NCBI RefSeq assembly: GCF_002288925.2
Contig: NW_022098050.1
Span: 1,968,725-2,032,724 of the forward strand
Reading direction: 5' to 3'
DNA: 64,000 nt
Source: Delphinapterus leucas
Taxonomy: Eukaryota; Chordata; Mammalia; Artiodactyla; Monodontidae
In this document: one piece after another, positions 1-11,500 of the stretch
How the letters are laid out: every line of letters begins with the position of its first letter
Position numbering within the stretch: position 1 is the stretch's first letter
The notes under the pieces: generated by a model
Told to the model about the DNA's origin: nothing
Seen by the model: only the letters and a program-made list of their open reading frames with translations
Databases searched by the model: none
Program-made: the position numbers and the translations under genes

Positions 1-1107
1 ATTAAATTCTCCATTCAAAAGACATAGAGTGGCTGAATGGATTAAAAAACAAGACTCATCTATGTGTTACCAGCAATAGACCCACTTCAGATATAAGGAC
101 ACCAGCAGACTGAAAGTGAAACGATGGAAAAAATATTCCATGCAAAGGAAAACTAAAAGAAATCTGGTGGAGCTATACTTACAGCAGAAAAAATAGGCTT
201 TAAAACAAAGACCTTAGTAAAAGATGAAGAATGTCATTACATAATGATAAAGGGATAAATCTAATAAGATGATATAATATTTATAATATTTATGCCCCCA
301 ATGTAGGAACACCAAAGTATATAAAGCAATTATTAAAAGACCTAAAATGGAGAAAATGAGAACAATACAGTAATACTAGAGAACTTTAATATCCCACTTA
401 CATCAATGGATAAATCATCCAGACAGAAAATCAATAGGGAAACATGGGCCTTAAATGACATGTTGAATTAGATGGACTTAATAGATATATATAGAGAGAA
501 CATTCCATCCAAAAGGAGTAGAATACACATTCTTCTCAAGTGCACATGGGACATTCTCTAGGAGATATCACATGTTAGTCCACACAGCAAGTCTCAGTAA
601 ATTTAAAAAGGCTGAAATCATATCAAGCATCTTTTCTGACCACAATGGTATGAAACGAAAAATGAATTACAAGAAGAAAATTGGAAAAATAACAAATACA
701 TGGAGATTAAACAACATGCTACTGAACAACCAATAGATCAATGAAGAAATCAAAGGGTAAATTTAAAAATACTTTGAGACAAACGAAAATGGAGATACAG
801 CATCCCCAAATCTATGAGATTCAGTGAAAGCAGTTCTAAGAAGTTCATAGTGATACAGGCTTACCTCAAGAAACAGGAAAAATCTCATTTAAACAATCTA
901 ACTTTATACCTAAAAGAACTAGAAAAAGAATAAACAAAGCCCAAAGCTAGTAGAAGGAAGGAAATAAAGATCAGAGGGGAAATAAATGAAATAGAAAAAA
1001 AAATAAAAGAAAAGATAAGTGAAACTAAGAGCTAGTTCTTTGAAATGATAAACAAAATTGCCAAGCCTTTTTAGCTAGACTCAGCAACAACAACAGCAAC
1101 AAAAGAG

Positions 1108-1527
1108 TGCTCGACACAAAAAGAAGAAAATATAAGGCTGACAGCATACTTCTTGGCAGAAACAATGCAAACCAGAAGATTGTAGACCAACATCTTTAAA
1201 GTACAAGGGGGAATGGCAACTTTGAATTCCATAACTAGCAAAAATATTTTTCTGAATTGAAGGTGAAATAGAGTCTTTTCAGAAATAGAAAACCTAAAAG
1301 AATTTATCACTGGTAGACCTTCCCTACAAGAAATGTTAAACAAAGTCCCTCAGGTAGAAATTGCTACCAGATAAAAACAGGCACCTACTAGGAATAAAGA
1401 ACATCGGGAAAGGTAGCAACTTAGATAAACATATGAGGTTTTTTTATTATGTAAATAATCCAAAATTAAAATTGAGAGTTTAAAGTCAAAATAATAAAAA
1501 ATATTTGGGGCTCTTTATAAAAAAAAG
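1108..1527 (+). mobile_element. L1/HAL1-like fragment inserted within the older L1
   Basis: L1 ORF2 sequence runs up to about 1105 and resumes near 1530 (GAGTAAAATCAGAATTGAAAG). The block between does not belong at that point in ORF2. It resembles a region of old L1M/HAL1 elements (GAAACAATGCAAACCAGAAGA, then GAAGGTGAAATAGAG) and ends in a short A run (about 1519-1526), as a retroposed 3' end would. No clean target duplication was found. The family assignment is by eye. Confidence 0.5.
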
Positions 1528-1743
1528 GCGAGGGCTTGAGTAAAATCAGAATTGAAAGATACAGTTGATATCACAGAAATACAAAAGATCATAAGAGACT
1601 ACTGTGAACACTTACATGCCAACAAATTGGACAACCAGAAGAAATGTATAAATTCCTAGAAACATTCAATCTCTCAAGACTGAATCATGAAGAAATAGAA
1701 AATCTGAGTAGAATAATTACTAGTAAGGAGAATTGAATCAGTA

Positions 1744-2196
1744 CAGGCACATCTCTCTCTTTTTTGTGCTTCACAGATGCTGCATTATTTTACAAATTTA
1801 AGGTTTGTAGCAGCCCTGCATTGAGCAAGTATATTGGAAACATTTTCCCAACACTATCTGCTCACTTTGTCTGTCACATTTTGGTAATTCTCACAAACGT
1901 TTTCATTTCATATTCTTTCATTATATTCATTATGATGATCTTTGATGTTACTATTGCAGAAAGATTATGACTTGCTGAAGGCTCAGATGATGGCTAGCAT
2001 TTCCTAGCAATAATATACTTTTTCACTAAGGTATGAACATTGTTTTTTAGACATAATGCTATTGCATACTTAAAAGACTACAGTATAGTGTAAACATAAC
2101 TTTTATATGCACTGGGAAACCGAAACATTTGTGTCTCTCTTTGTTGCAATGTTTCCTTCATTGTGGTGGTCTGGAATTGAACCTGCAAGTATGCTT
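1744..2196. mobile_element. Tigger1-like (pogo/mariner) non-autonomous DNA transposon nested in L1
   Basis: The sequence matches the Tigger1 family: a left end CAGGCACATCTC, internal TTGTAGCAGCCCTGCATTGAGC and CACATTTTGGTAATTCTCAC, and an end region with GTGGTGGTCTGGAATTGAACC. It is flanked by the dinucleotide TA on both sides (1742-1743 and 2197-2198), the target duplication expected for this superfamily. Flanking L1 ORF2 sequence joins correctly across it. There is no transposase frame; about 450 bases remain of an element that is over 2 kb when complete. Confidence 0.88.
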
Positions 2197-2242
2197 ATAA
2201 TTTAAAAAAAAGTCCCACCAAACAAAAGCCCAGGCTTCACTG

Positions 2243-3955
2243 GTGAATTCTACCAAAGAAGATTTTATACCTATTCTTCTCAAACTTTTCCAAAATATTG
2301 AAGAGGAAAGAATGTTTCCAAACTTATTCTATGAGGCCAGCATTACCTTGATACCAAAACCAGACAAAGATACCACAAAAAAAAGAGAAAATTACAGGCC
2401 ATTATCCCTGATGAACATAGATACCAAAATCCTCAATAAAATATTAGCAAACTGAATTCAACAATATGTTAAAAGGATCACATACCATGATCAAGTGGGA
2501 TTTATTCCCAGGGTGCAAGGATGGTTCAACATCCACAAACCAATTAACGTGGTATACCACATTAATAAAATGAAGAATAAAAATCATATGATCATCTCAA
2601 TAGATGCCAGTTAAGCATATGACAAAATTCAGTATCCATTTATGATAAAAACCTTCAACATAGTGGCTATAGAGGGAATGTACCTCAACTTGATAAAGGC
2701 CATATATGACAAATTCACAACAAATGTTATACTCAATGATGAGAAGCTGAAAGCTTTTCTTCTAAGATTAAGGACAAGACAAGGATGACTACTCATGCCA
2801 CTTTTATTCAACGTATTGGTAGTCTTAGCCACAGCAGTTAGGCAAGAGAAAGAAATAAAAGGCATTCAGAATGGAAAGGAAGAAGTAAAACTGTCATTAT
2901 TTGCAGATAATATGTTACTATATATAGAAAACTAAAGACTTTGTCAAAAAACTGTTAGAAGTAATAAATGAATTCAGTAAAGTTGCAGGATGCAAAATAA
3001 ATATATAGAAATCTGCATTTCTCTACACTAGTAACAAACCATCAGAAGGAGAAATGAAGAAAACAGTACCATTTACAAATGCATCAAGAGAATAAAATAC
3101 CTAGGAATAAATTAAACCAAGGAAATGAAAGACCTGTGCCCTGAAAACCATAAGACATTGGTGAAAAGAAATTGAAGGAGACACAAATAAATGGAAAGAT
3201 ATTCCATGAACATGGATTGGAAGAATTAATATTGTAAAATTTTGCCACCCTAAGCAGGCTACAGATTTAATGCAATTCTTATCAACATTCTTAATGACAT
3301 TTTTCACAGAACTACAACAAACAATTCTAAAAATTTGTATGGAACTGCAAGAGACCATGAATAGCCAAAGCAATCTTGAGAAAGAAGAGGAAAGCTAGAG
3401 GTATCATGCTCCCTGATTGCAAGCTATATTACAAAGGTATAGTAATCAAAACTGTATGGTATTGGCATAAAAACTGACACCCCAGACATAAACCAGCACA
3501 TATATGATCAATTTACAACCAAGAAGCCAAGAAAGGACAGTCTCTTCAATAAATGGTGGTGGGAAAACTAGGCAGCCACATGCAAAAGAATGAAACTAGA
3601 CTGCTATCTTATACCCTACACAAAAGTTTACTCAAAATGGACTAAAGAATTGAACACAAGACCTGAATCCATAAAATTTTTAGAAGAAAACATAGACAGT
3701 GAGCTCCGTGATAACAGTTTTGGAATTGAATTTTTGGATCTGAATCCAAAAGCAAAGGCAAAAATAAACAAATGGGAGTACCTCAAACTAAAAAGCTTCT
3801 GCACAGCAAAGGAAGCCATCAGCAGAATGAAAAGGCAACCTACTGAATGGGAGAAAATATTTGCAAATCATATATTTGATAAGGGATTTATATCCAAAAT
3901 ATATGAAGAACTAAATATCAAAAAAAATCTGATTAAAAATGGGCAAAGGATCTAA
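2243..3955 (+). pseudogene. Decayed L1 ORF2 (reverse transcriptase and C-terminal regions)
   Basis: Open fragments can be read in pieces. At 2243-2455 there is the RT segment with [10 protein letters not shown] and [12 protein letters not shown]. At about 2870-2930 there is a [13 protein letters not shown] catalytic segment. At 3590-3955 there is the C-terminal segment containing [14 protein letters not shown]. They lie in different frames separated by stops, for example TGA directly after ILAN at 2453. An active enzyme needs two adjacent aspartates in FADD; here the second is asparagine. No functional product is expected. Confidence 0.85.
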
Positions 3956-4756
3956 ATAGACATTTTCCTAAAGAAGACATACAGATGGCCAACGGGCACG
4001 TGAAGAGATGTTCAACATCACTAATTATCAAAGAAATGCAAATCAAAACCACCATGAGATATCATCTTACACCAGTTACAATAGTTATTACCAAAAAGAC
4101 AAGAAATAACTAGTGTTGAAGAAGATGTGGAGAAAAGGGAACATTCATACATCATTGATTGGAATGTATATTGTTTCAGCCAGTATGGAAAAAAATGGAG
4201 GTTCCTCCAAAAATTAAGAATGGAACTACCATATGATCCAGGTATTCCCCTCTGGGTATTTACCTCAAGAACACAACAACACTAATTTAAAAAGATATAC
4301 ACACCCCTATGTTCAGTGTAGCATTATTTACAATAATCAAGAAGATGTGATATATATATACACATTGGACATACAATGAGCCATAGAAAAGAAGGAAATC
4401 TTCCCATTTGTGACTACATGGATGGACCTTTAGGGTATTATGCTAAGTGAAGTAAGTCAGACAGAGAAAGGAAAATAGTGTATGAGCGAGCTTCTTTGTG
4501 AAATCTGAAAGACGAAGACCAAATTCATAGATACAGAGAATAAATTGATGGTTACCAGAGAAGAAGGACGTTGCGGGGTGGTCTAAATGGGTGAAGGTCA
4601 TCAACTGTATGGTGAGAGATAGTAACTAGAATCACTGTGGTGATCATTTTGTAGCATATACAAATATTTAATTATTATGTTGTAGGCCTGAAACTAATAA
4701 AATGTTATATATCAATATTACCTCAATTAAAGAAAGAAGAAAAAAGAGAGAAATAA

Positions 4757-4993
4757 GTTAATTAGGTTATAAGGGTGGGCCCTAATCCAATATGAGTGGT
4801 ATCTTTATAAGAGGAGGAGATTTGGACATAGATACACCCAGAGGAAAGATATTGTGAGGAAACAGAGTAGAACACCATCTACAAGCCAATGAGAGAGGCT
4901 TCAGGAGAAACCAAACATGCTGACATCCTGATTACAGGCTTTTGTCCTCAAGAACTGTGAGAAAATATATTTCTGTTGTTTGAGTGCCCCACT
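4757..4993 (+). mobile_element. MaLR/ERVL-type solo LTR remnant, sense orientation
   Basis: The sequence shows the familiar order of a mammalian MaLR-type LTR: GGGTGGGCCCTAATCCAATATG, then CTTTATAAGAGGAGGAGA, then GAACTGTGAGAAAATATATTTCTGTTGTTT near the end. The 5' part is missing. It directly abuts the L1 tail. It is the only LTR copy in the window lying in the same direction as the gene. There is no internal retroviral sequence. Confidence 0.75.
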
Positions 4994-5800
4994 CAAAAGC
5001 CAAATAGCTTTCAAAAGAGAATTAAATATAAGAAAGGAGAAAATTATCTATAATCTTATCCTTCCTTGATAACCACTGTTTACACCTGACAGATTCTCTT
5101 CCAGACACATCAACATGCATAACGCACATGGACACACACATACTTTGCATCCCATCTGCATTTTGCTTTATGCTTTCCATTATTCCATAATCATTTTTTG
5201 TCTCAGAGTAGTCTTCAAAATGGTTTTTGGCTCTACAGAATATTAGTATATCAATCAAGTTTCTGGTTTAAGGTTCCTGAAGCTCAACTTGAACTAGATT
5301 TCAGAAATACAGAAACTATACAGCTTGATTCATGTAACCAAAGCAGAAGAAAGACACTATAGAAGAGGCCTTAGGAATTATAGAAATGAGGGGCTTCAAC
5401 AGCATTAACAGTCACTCTTTTTGGACTTAACTCTTCATGCCACCTTTGAATTCTCAGGCAGGTTTTTCCTGTTTTAGAAGGGAACATGAACACAAATAAC
5501 TCCATTCTAGCATCATCATGTCTTCATATTCAGGGAAGAAAAGACTTTCCCTTCTAACTATAATTAGAGGAATTCCAGGGAAGACCTCTGTTGGACATTT
5601 GGGTCATTTGTTTATTTCTGGGCCAGAATGTGGTCAGGGATATAAGTAGCCCAGATTTCATCAGCCCAGGGATGAGCCATGAGGATCTGTTATGAGAAGT
5701 GAGTGGAAAGGTATTGGGCAGACAGAGGCAATGATTGTCATGCTATGAATATCCCATAATTCATTTGGCCTTTTCTACGTTGATGGACATTTAAAGTTTT
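4994..5800. other. Unassigned intronic sequence
   Basis: No gene or clear repeat was recognised. Sequence from about 5770 rightwards looks like an old L1 3' end (TTGATGGACATTTAAAG) and leads into the direct repeat at 5801. Confidence 0.5.
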
Positions 5801-5935
5801 CTAATATTTGATCTTACAATTAATGCTCTGATGATCGTCCTCATGCATGAAGCATTGTTGAAATTTTATTGGTTTTACTTTTCAGGATAATTTACTAGGA
5901 TTGAAGTTATTTTGTCTGATGACATGTACATCTTT
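5801..5935. repeat. Left copy of a long direct repeat flanking an L1
   Basis: This block (ATATTTG.TCTTA.AATT.ATGCTCTGATGAT ... AGGATAATTTACTAG ... ACATGTACATCTTT) recurs at 8722-8868, about 85% identical by hand alignment. After the SINE inserted in this copy, about ten more shared bases follow (6291-6300). The two copies bracket the L1 at 6301-8721. The repeated unit itself looks like an old L1 3' UTR fragment. Confidence 0.8.
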
Positions 5936-6277
5936 TAAAATAATTAATTAATTTTTGGCTGCATTGGGTCTTTGTTGCTGCACACAGGCTTTCTCTAGTT
6001 GTGGTGAGCAGGGGCTACTCTTTGTTGCGGTGAGTGGGCTTCTCATTGCGGTGGCTTCTCGTTGCGGAGCACAGGCTCTAGGCACGTGGACTTCAGTAGT
6101 TGTGGCACATGGGCTCAGTAGTTGGGGCTCACAGGCTCTAGAGCACAGGCTCAGTAGTTGTGGCACACTGGCTTAGTTGCTCTGCAGCATGTGGGATCTT
6201 CCCAGACCGAGGCTCGAACACATGTCCCCTGCATTGACAGGTGGATTCTTAACCACTGTGCCACCAGGGAAGTCCCC
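5936..6277 (-). mobile_element. CHR-type tRNA-derived SINE, older long subfamily
   Basis: On the minus strand it starts GGACTTCCCTGGTGGCACAG, carries the tRNA-like A-box (TGGCACAGTGG) and a B-box-like segment (TGTTCGAGCC), and has a tail repeating CAACTACTGAG/CCAACTACTG units. It is flanked by a perfect 14-base target duplication ACATGTACATCTTT (5922-5935 and 6278-6291). CHR SINEs are shared by cetaceans, hippos and ruminants. This copy is more degraded than the compact ones at 28 kb and beyond. Confidence 0.92.
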
Positions 6278-6300
6278 ACATGTACATCTTTAGGGCATTT

Positions 6301-8721
6301 ATTTATTTATTGAAGTATAGTTGATTTACAGTGTTGTGCCAATCTCTGCTGTACAACAAAGTGACTCAGTTATACACATACATTCTTTTTAAAATATTCT
6401 TTTCCATTGTGATTTGTCACAGGATATTGAATCTAGTTCCCTGTGCTATACAGTAGGATCTTATTGTTTATCCATCCTATATATAATAGTTTACATCTGC
6501 TAATCTCAAACTCCCAGTCCTTCCCTTTCCCACCCCCTGCCTTGACAACCACAAGTCTCTACGTCTGTTTGTCTGTTTCTGTTTTGTAGATAGGTTCCTT
6601 TGTGCTATATTTTAGATTCCACATATAAATGATATCATATAGTATTTGTCTTTCTTTTGCTGACTTAGTTTGCTTAGTATGATAATCTCTAGTTGCATCC
6701 ATGTTGCTGCAAATGGCTTTATTTCGTTCCTTTTAATGGCTGAGTAGTATTCCATTGTATATATATATACCACATCTTCTTTATCCATTCATCTGTCAAT
6801 GGACATTTAGGTTGCTTTCTGTTTTGGCTATTGTGAATAGTGCTCCTGTGAACATAGAGGTGCATGTATCTTTTTGAATTATAGTTTTGTCCAGATATAT
6901 GCCCAGGAGTGGGATGGCTGGATCATATGGTAATTCTATTTTTAGTTTTCTGAGGAACCACCATACTGTTTTCCATAGTGGCTGCACCAACTTACAGTCC
7001 CACCAACAGTGTAGGAGGGTTCCCTTTTCTCCACAGCCTCCCCATCATTTGTCATTTGTAGACTTTTTAATGGTGGCCATTCTGACTGGTGTGAGTTGGT
7101 ACCTCATTGCAGTTTTGATTTGCATTTCTCTAATAATAAGTGATGTTGAGCATCTTTTCATGTGCCTACTGGCCATCTGTATGTCTTCTTTGAAGAAATG
7201 TCTATTAAGTTCTTCTGTCCATTTCTTGGTTTGGTCGTTTGTATTTTTGTTGTTGAGTTGTATGAGCTGTTTGTATATTTTGGAGATTAAGCCCTTGTCT
7301 GTTGCATTATTTGCAAATATTTTCTCCCATTCTGTAGGTTGTCTTTTTTTTATGGTTTCCTTTGATGTGCAAAAGATTGTAAGTTTTGATTAGGTCCCAT
7401 TTGTTTATTTTTGTTTTTATTTCTATTGCCTTGGGAGACTGATCTAAGAAAACATTGGTATGATTTATGTCAGAGAATGTTTTCCCTGTGCTCTCTTCTA
7501 GGAGTTTTATGGTGTCATGCCTTCTGTTTAAGTCTTTAAGTCATTTTGAGTTTATTTTTGTGCATGGTGTGAGAGTGTGTTCTAACATCATTGATTTACT
7601 TGCAGCTGTCCAGCTTTCCCAGCACCACTCGCTGAAGAGACTGTCTTCTTCCCATTTTATATTCCTGCCTCCTTTGTCAAAGATTAATTGACTGTAAGTG
7701 TGTGAGTTTATTTCTGGGCTCACTATTCTGTTCCATTTATCTGTATGTCTGTTTTTATATCAATACTACACTGTTTTGATTACTGTAGCTTTGTAGTACT
7801 GTCTGAAGTCTGGGAGAGTTATGCTTCCTGCTTTGTTTTTTTTTTTTTCCTCTGGATTGCTTTGGTAATTCTGGGTCTTTTATGGTTCCATATAAATTTT
7901 TGTACTATTCTAGTTCTGTGAAAAATGCTGTGGGTATTTTGATAGGGAGTGCATTAAATCTGTAGATTGCTTTGGGTAGTATTGCAATTTTAACAATATT
8001 CTTCCAGTCCAGGAGCATGGGATACCTTTCCATTTCTTTGAATCCTCTTTCATTTCCTTTGTTAATGTTTTATAGTTCTCAGTGTATAAGTCTTTGACCT
8101 CCTTGGACAGGTTTATTCTTAGGTATTTTATTTTTTTTGTGCTATTTTAAAAGGTATTGCTTTTTTACATTTCCTTTCTGATATTTCATTGTTAGTGTAA
8201 AGCAATGCAACCAATTTTTGAATGTTAATCTTGTATCCTGCTACTTTGCTGAATTCGTTTATTAGATCTAGTAGTTTTTGTATGGAGCCCTTAGGGTTTT
8301 CTATATATATAATATCATGTCATCAGCCTATAGTGACAATTTTACCTCTTCCCTTCCAATTTGGATATGTTTTATTTCTTTTTCTCATCTGATTGCTGTG
8401 GCTAGGACTTCCAATACTATGTTGAATAGAAGAGGTGAGAGTGGACATCCTTGTCTTGTTCCAGATTTTAGCGGGAAGGCTTTTAGCTTTTTGCCATTGA
8501 GTTTTATATTGGCTGTGGGTTTGTCATAAATGGCTTTAATAATGTTGAGCTATGTTCCCTCTGTTCCCACCTTGGTAAGAGTTTTTATTATGAATGGATG
8601 TTGAATTTTGTCAGATGTTTTTTCTGCATCTATTGAGATGATCATGTGGTTTTTTACTTTTCTTTTGTTAATGTGGTATATTGCATTGATTGATTCACGA
8701 ATGTTGAACCATCCTTGTGAT
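6301..8721 (-). mobile_element. 5'-truncated L1, antisense to the gene
   Basis: On the plus strand this reads as reversed L1: the 3' UTR first (TATAGTTGATTTACAGTGTTG from 6315), then ORF2 from its C-terminus back into the reverse transcriptase region, where it stops near 8721. A minus-strand open piece at 6796-6990 encodes the conserved [20 protein letters not shown] segment. The catalytic region is broken: the phenylalanine codon before ADD is a stop (8328-8330). It is flanked by a long direct repeat (see findings). Confidence 0.9.
6796..6990 (-). pseudogene. L1 ORF2 C-terminal fragment
   Basis: The frame contains [17 protein letters not shown] and [19 protein letters not shown] sequence, the standard C-terminal region of artiodactyl/cetacean L1 ORF2. 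The upstream cysteine-rich part lies in the next stretch but out of frame. It is a relic with no function expected. Confidence 0.8.
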
Positions 8722-8868
8722 CTTATATTTGCTCTTATAATTCATGCTCTGATGATGGTCCTTGTTCATGAAGGTTTGTTGTAATTTTTATTGGTTTTAT
8801 TTTTCAGGATAATTTACTAGAATTGAAGTTGTTTTCTTGGATCACATGTACATCTTTAAGGCTTTAAT
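8722..8868. repeat. Right copy of the long direct repeat flanking an L1
   Basis: Partner of 5801-5935 plus 6291-6300. It is uninterrupted, so it shows the arrangement before the SINE insertion. Sequence continues rightwards as apparent old L1 3' UTR (GGCTTTAATATGTAG). Confidence 0.8.
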
Positions 8869-10419
8869 ATGTAGATTGGAACCACATCTTTCATGCCCTT
8901 AACTTATACCGATTCAGCTATGTCTAATCAGAAGTAATCAGAGACAAGAGAAATCAAGAATGCAGTAGTGGAGAAAGAGGGAGCAAGAGATAAAAAGTGT
9001 GAGAAGAATGAAGTCTAGTTCAGTAGCTGGACTGCACTTATCTCTAAGCCAGTGACCTTAGTCTTGGAAGGGAGCAGCACGAGTGAGGATCTTCTAGTCC
9101 TGTGTTATCTCAGTTCTCCTTGTTTGCATGCCCCTAGTTAGTGCGAGATTATGCTTAGCTGAGTTTCATTCTAGTGATTAAAGTTAGATTTTCCTTTTCT
9201 GTACAACATGGATCCTAAATACATGCCAACCACTTTATCTAGGTCTCCACCAAAAGAAATAGCAATCTGTTCAACACTAGAGGAAAACCTGGCCGATTTC
9301 TACTTATCAGTTCTATGTACTATATTTTTTTAAATAACTGAAATGGTTTCTCAAGGATAATTTTGAGTAGGTCTGATTTTCACCATCCACACCAACTTTG
9401 AAGCCTACCCCCCAAGTAAGATGCAGCTGTGATACATTGCTAAATTATTGTTATCAGATAATTTATACCAATTTGTATTCTCACTAGAGGGTATGCAAAA
9501 GCACATTGCACCCCATCCTTTCCTATTCTTGGTAAAAGTTCTCTAAAGTTAGTTTGAAAAAGGTCTAATTAATAGAAAGAAAAAGAACTATTTAATATAA
9601 TTAACAAATACAAGAGTTGCCAGCCACATTTACTTTTTATGAAACATAGCAGTGAGACTGCCACTAAATCACAATTTCTCTAAATAAATGTAAAATAAAA
9701 TTGCTAATCTCTTTTCACCTGGGAGCGTAGAACCAAGATACCAACAAAGCTGATTTATTTTTTATCAGGATCAGACATACTCAAGCATCTTATGGTGTTA
9801 TGCTAGAACGATTTAACAAATCTAGAAAAGATCTCTTCTTTGATATGTTGTATTAATGTACCTAAACTTACCCCATGTCCATCAAGATACTTTTAGTGTG
9901 CTGAAAATTTTAGCATAATTGAATTTCTAAAGTCAAATTTGATTCCACTATTTTTTCCTAAAAATTTAATAAAGTTTAGGAAGATAATTATTTGACAAGT
10001 GCTAACCACTGATGCTTCAGTCTTGTACATATCAATTACATTATGAAAATCCTTGCATAAACTGGTCCACTCTAAAGTAGCATTCAGCATCTGCTCTCTC
10101 TAGTTGGTAAGGTTAGTTTGCCCTTCTGTAAAATTCTCTGTAAGGCCTATAGTAGGGTCTTAACATTTAGAGCACAACACTGGGGTATCCTTTTCATTTA
10201 TAGATGACTCTAAAAGGGTAATTATTTTTGAAGATAAGGTGGGTTTGCTTCAGTAGAATATTTAATGAACTAAATGACCTAAAGTAACATAATGAATAAT
10301 TCATTTTATTTGATACTTTAAATACTAAAGTCATAAAGGCAAGGACTGATTTACTTTTAAAGTAAGGCATACTAATTTTCAGTTACTCTTTTACCTATCA
10401 GATATTTTAACACGGCACA
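8869..10419. other. Unassigned intronic sequence
   Basis: AT-rich. The first few tens of bases continue an old L1 3' UTR. Beyond that I see no gene, RNA or recognisable repeat. Confidence 0.5.
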
Positions 10420-10421
10420 TA

Positions 10422-10837
10422 CAGGCATACCTCAGATATGTTGTAGGTTCAGTTCCAGACCACTGCAATGAAGCAAATAGCGCGGTTGAGGCACTCAAAT
10501 TTTTTTGTGTCTCAGTGCATATAAAAGTTATGTTTACTCTATAGTGTATTAAGCATGCAATAGCATTATATCTAAAAAAGTGGATGTACCTTAATTTAAA
10601 AATACTTTATTGCTAAAAAAAATGCTGTCATCTGAACCTTCAGCAAGTCATAATTCTTTTTTTCTGATGGAGAGCTTTAAATACTGTGAGTTACCAAAAT
10701 GTGACACACAGACATGAAGTACTCAAATGCTTCTGGAAAAATGGCACGGGTAGACTTGCTCTGCACAGGGTTGTCACAAAGCTTTAATTTGTAAGAAACA
10801 CGGTATCTGCGAAGCACAATAAAATGAGGTCTCCCTG
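10422..10837. mobile_element. Tigger1-like non-autonomous DNA transposon (second copy)
   Basis: Starts CAGGCATACCTCAGATATG, shows GTTCCAGACCACTGCAATGAAG and GTGCATATAAAAGTTATGTTTAC, and ends with AATAAAATGAGG...CCCTG, an inverted match to the start. It is flanked by TA on both sides (10420-10421 and 10838-10839). It lies in the opposite orientation to the copy at 1744-2196 and is also deleted internally, with no transposase frame. Confidence 0.9.
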
Positions 10838-11261
10838 TAATTCAGTAAAGCTGAAATAAATAAAATGACATAAATGACAATGTTTTTCTTTTAGAAGAGA
10901 CAAAGAAGAAAACATTTCCTCCTTTACCCCAGTCCACCTCTTCATCTTCCATCCTGAGCTCCAACTATACTTACCGTCTCAGCTATCATCCAAATAAAGG
11001 AAGTTCATTCTCTCTTTGTGGTAGGGAAAGTATGGTATTGAGTTAGGACACCCTGCTAAACAGGGCTATGCAGTTGTTAGATTGATCATGTGTTAAGAGG
11101 TGAGCATGAATGAAAGAAAACCTTTGCTGAAGGAAAATGGATCAACTTCTTAGGGAAAAGCAAGGGACTTGGAATTTTCTTGCTTAGCTGATACGGGGAA
11201 ATAGCATGAGTGACTCAATTTCAGGAAGACTTTTTATGAAGTCTTAGAAGATGATAAATGG
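10838..11261. other. Unassigned intronic sequence
   Basis: No recognisable gene or repeat. Confidence 0.5.
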
Positions 11262-11500
11262 TAGTAGTAGCTAATACATGCTGAGTGTTTGCCAAGTACC
11301 AGAAACCCTCCTGTATACTTGTGTTAACTCACTTAGTCTTTGCAACAACCCAATGAGGTAGGTTCTGTTGTGAACTCCATTTTACAGATGAGGACATTGA
11401 GAATTAGTAGACTTACGCAGATCACACCAGTTGCTGGTGGATTCAAACCCAGATAGGCTTAATCCATACTTCAGTAACCACTGGACACTATGTTACCTCA
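11262..11500 (-). mobile_element. MIR SINE, antisense
   Basis: Reads as reversed MIR: TAATACATGCTGAGTGTTTGCC, then TTTGCAACAACCCAATGAGGTAG, the MIR core CATTTTACAGATGAGGACATTGAG, and GGATTCAAACCCAGATAGGC at the tRNA-like end. An ancient mammalian SINE. Confidence 0.88.

Larger units (their letters stand above)
1..4740 (+). mobile_element. Old L1 (L1M-type) LINE, sense strand, 5' end outside the window
   Basis: The DNA follows L1 ORF2 in order. Endonuclease-region sequence comes first (about 1-800), then the reverse transcriptase region, where an open piece at 2243-2455 reads ...[12 protein letters not shown]... and ...ILNKILAN. The C-terminal part follows (open piece 3590-3955), and then a 3' UTR ending in an A-rich tail near 4730-4750. 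Frameshifts and stops are frequent. The catalytic FADD motif reads FADN (2900-2911), so the second aspartate is lost. The element is interrupted by an L1/HAL1-like block (about 1108-1527) and a Tigger-type transposon (1744-2196), so it is older than the Tigger copy. It is a dead fossil. Confidence 0.9.

Noticed and set aside
6887..7393. 168-codon plus-strand open frame with hydrophobic segments
   Set aside because: It is the wrong strand of L1 ORF2; the hydrophobicity is a by-product of reversing L1 coding sequence.
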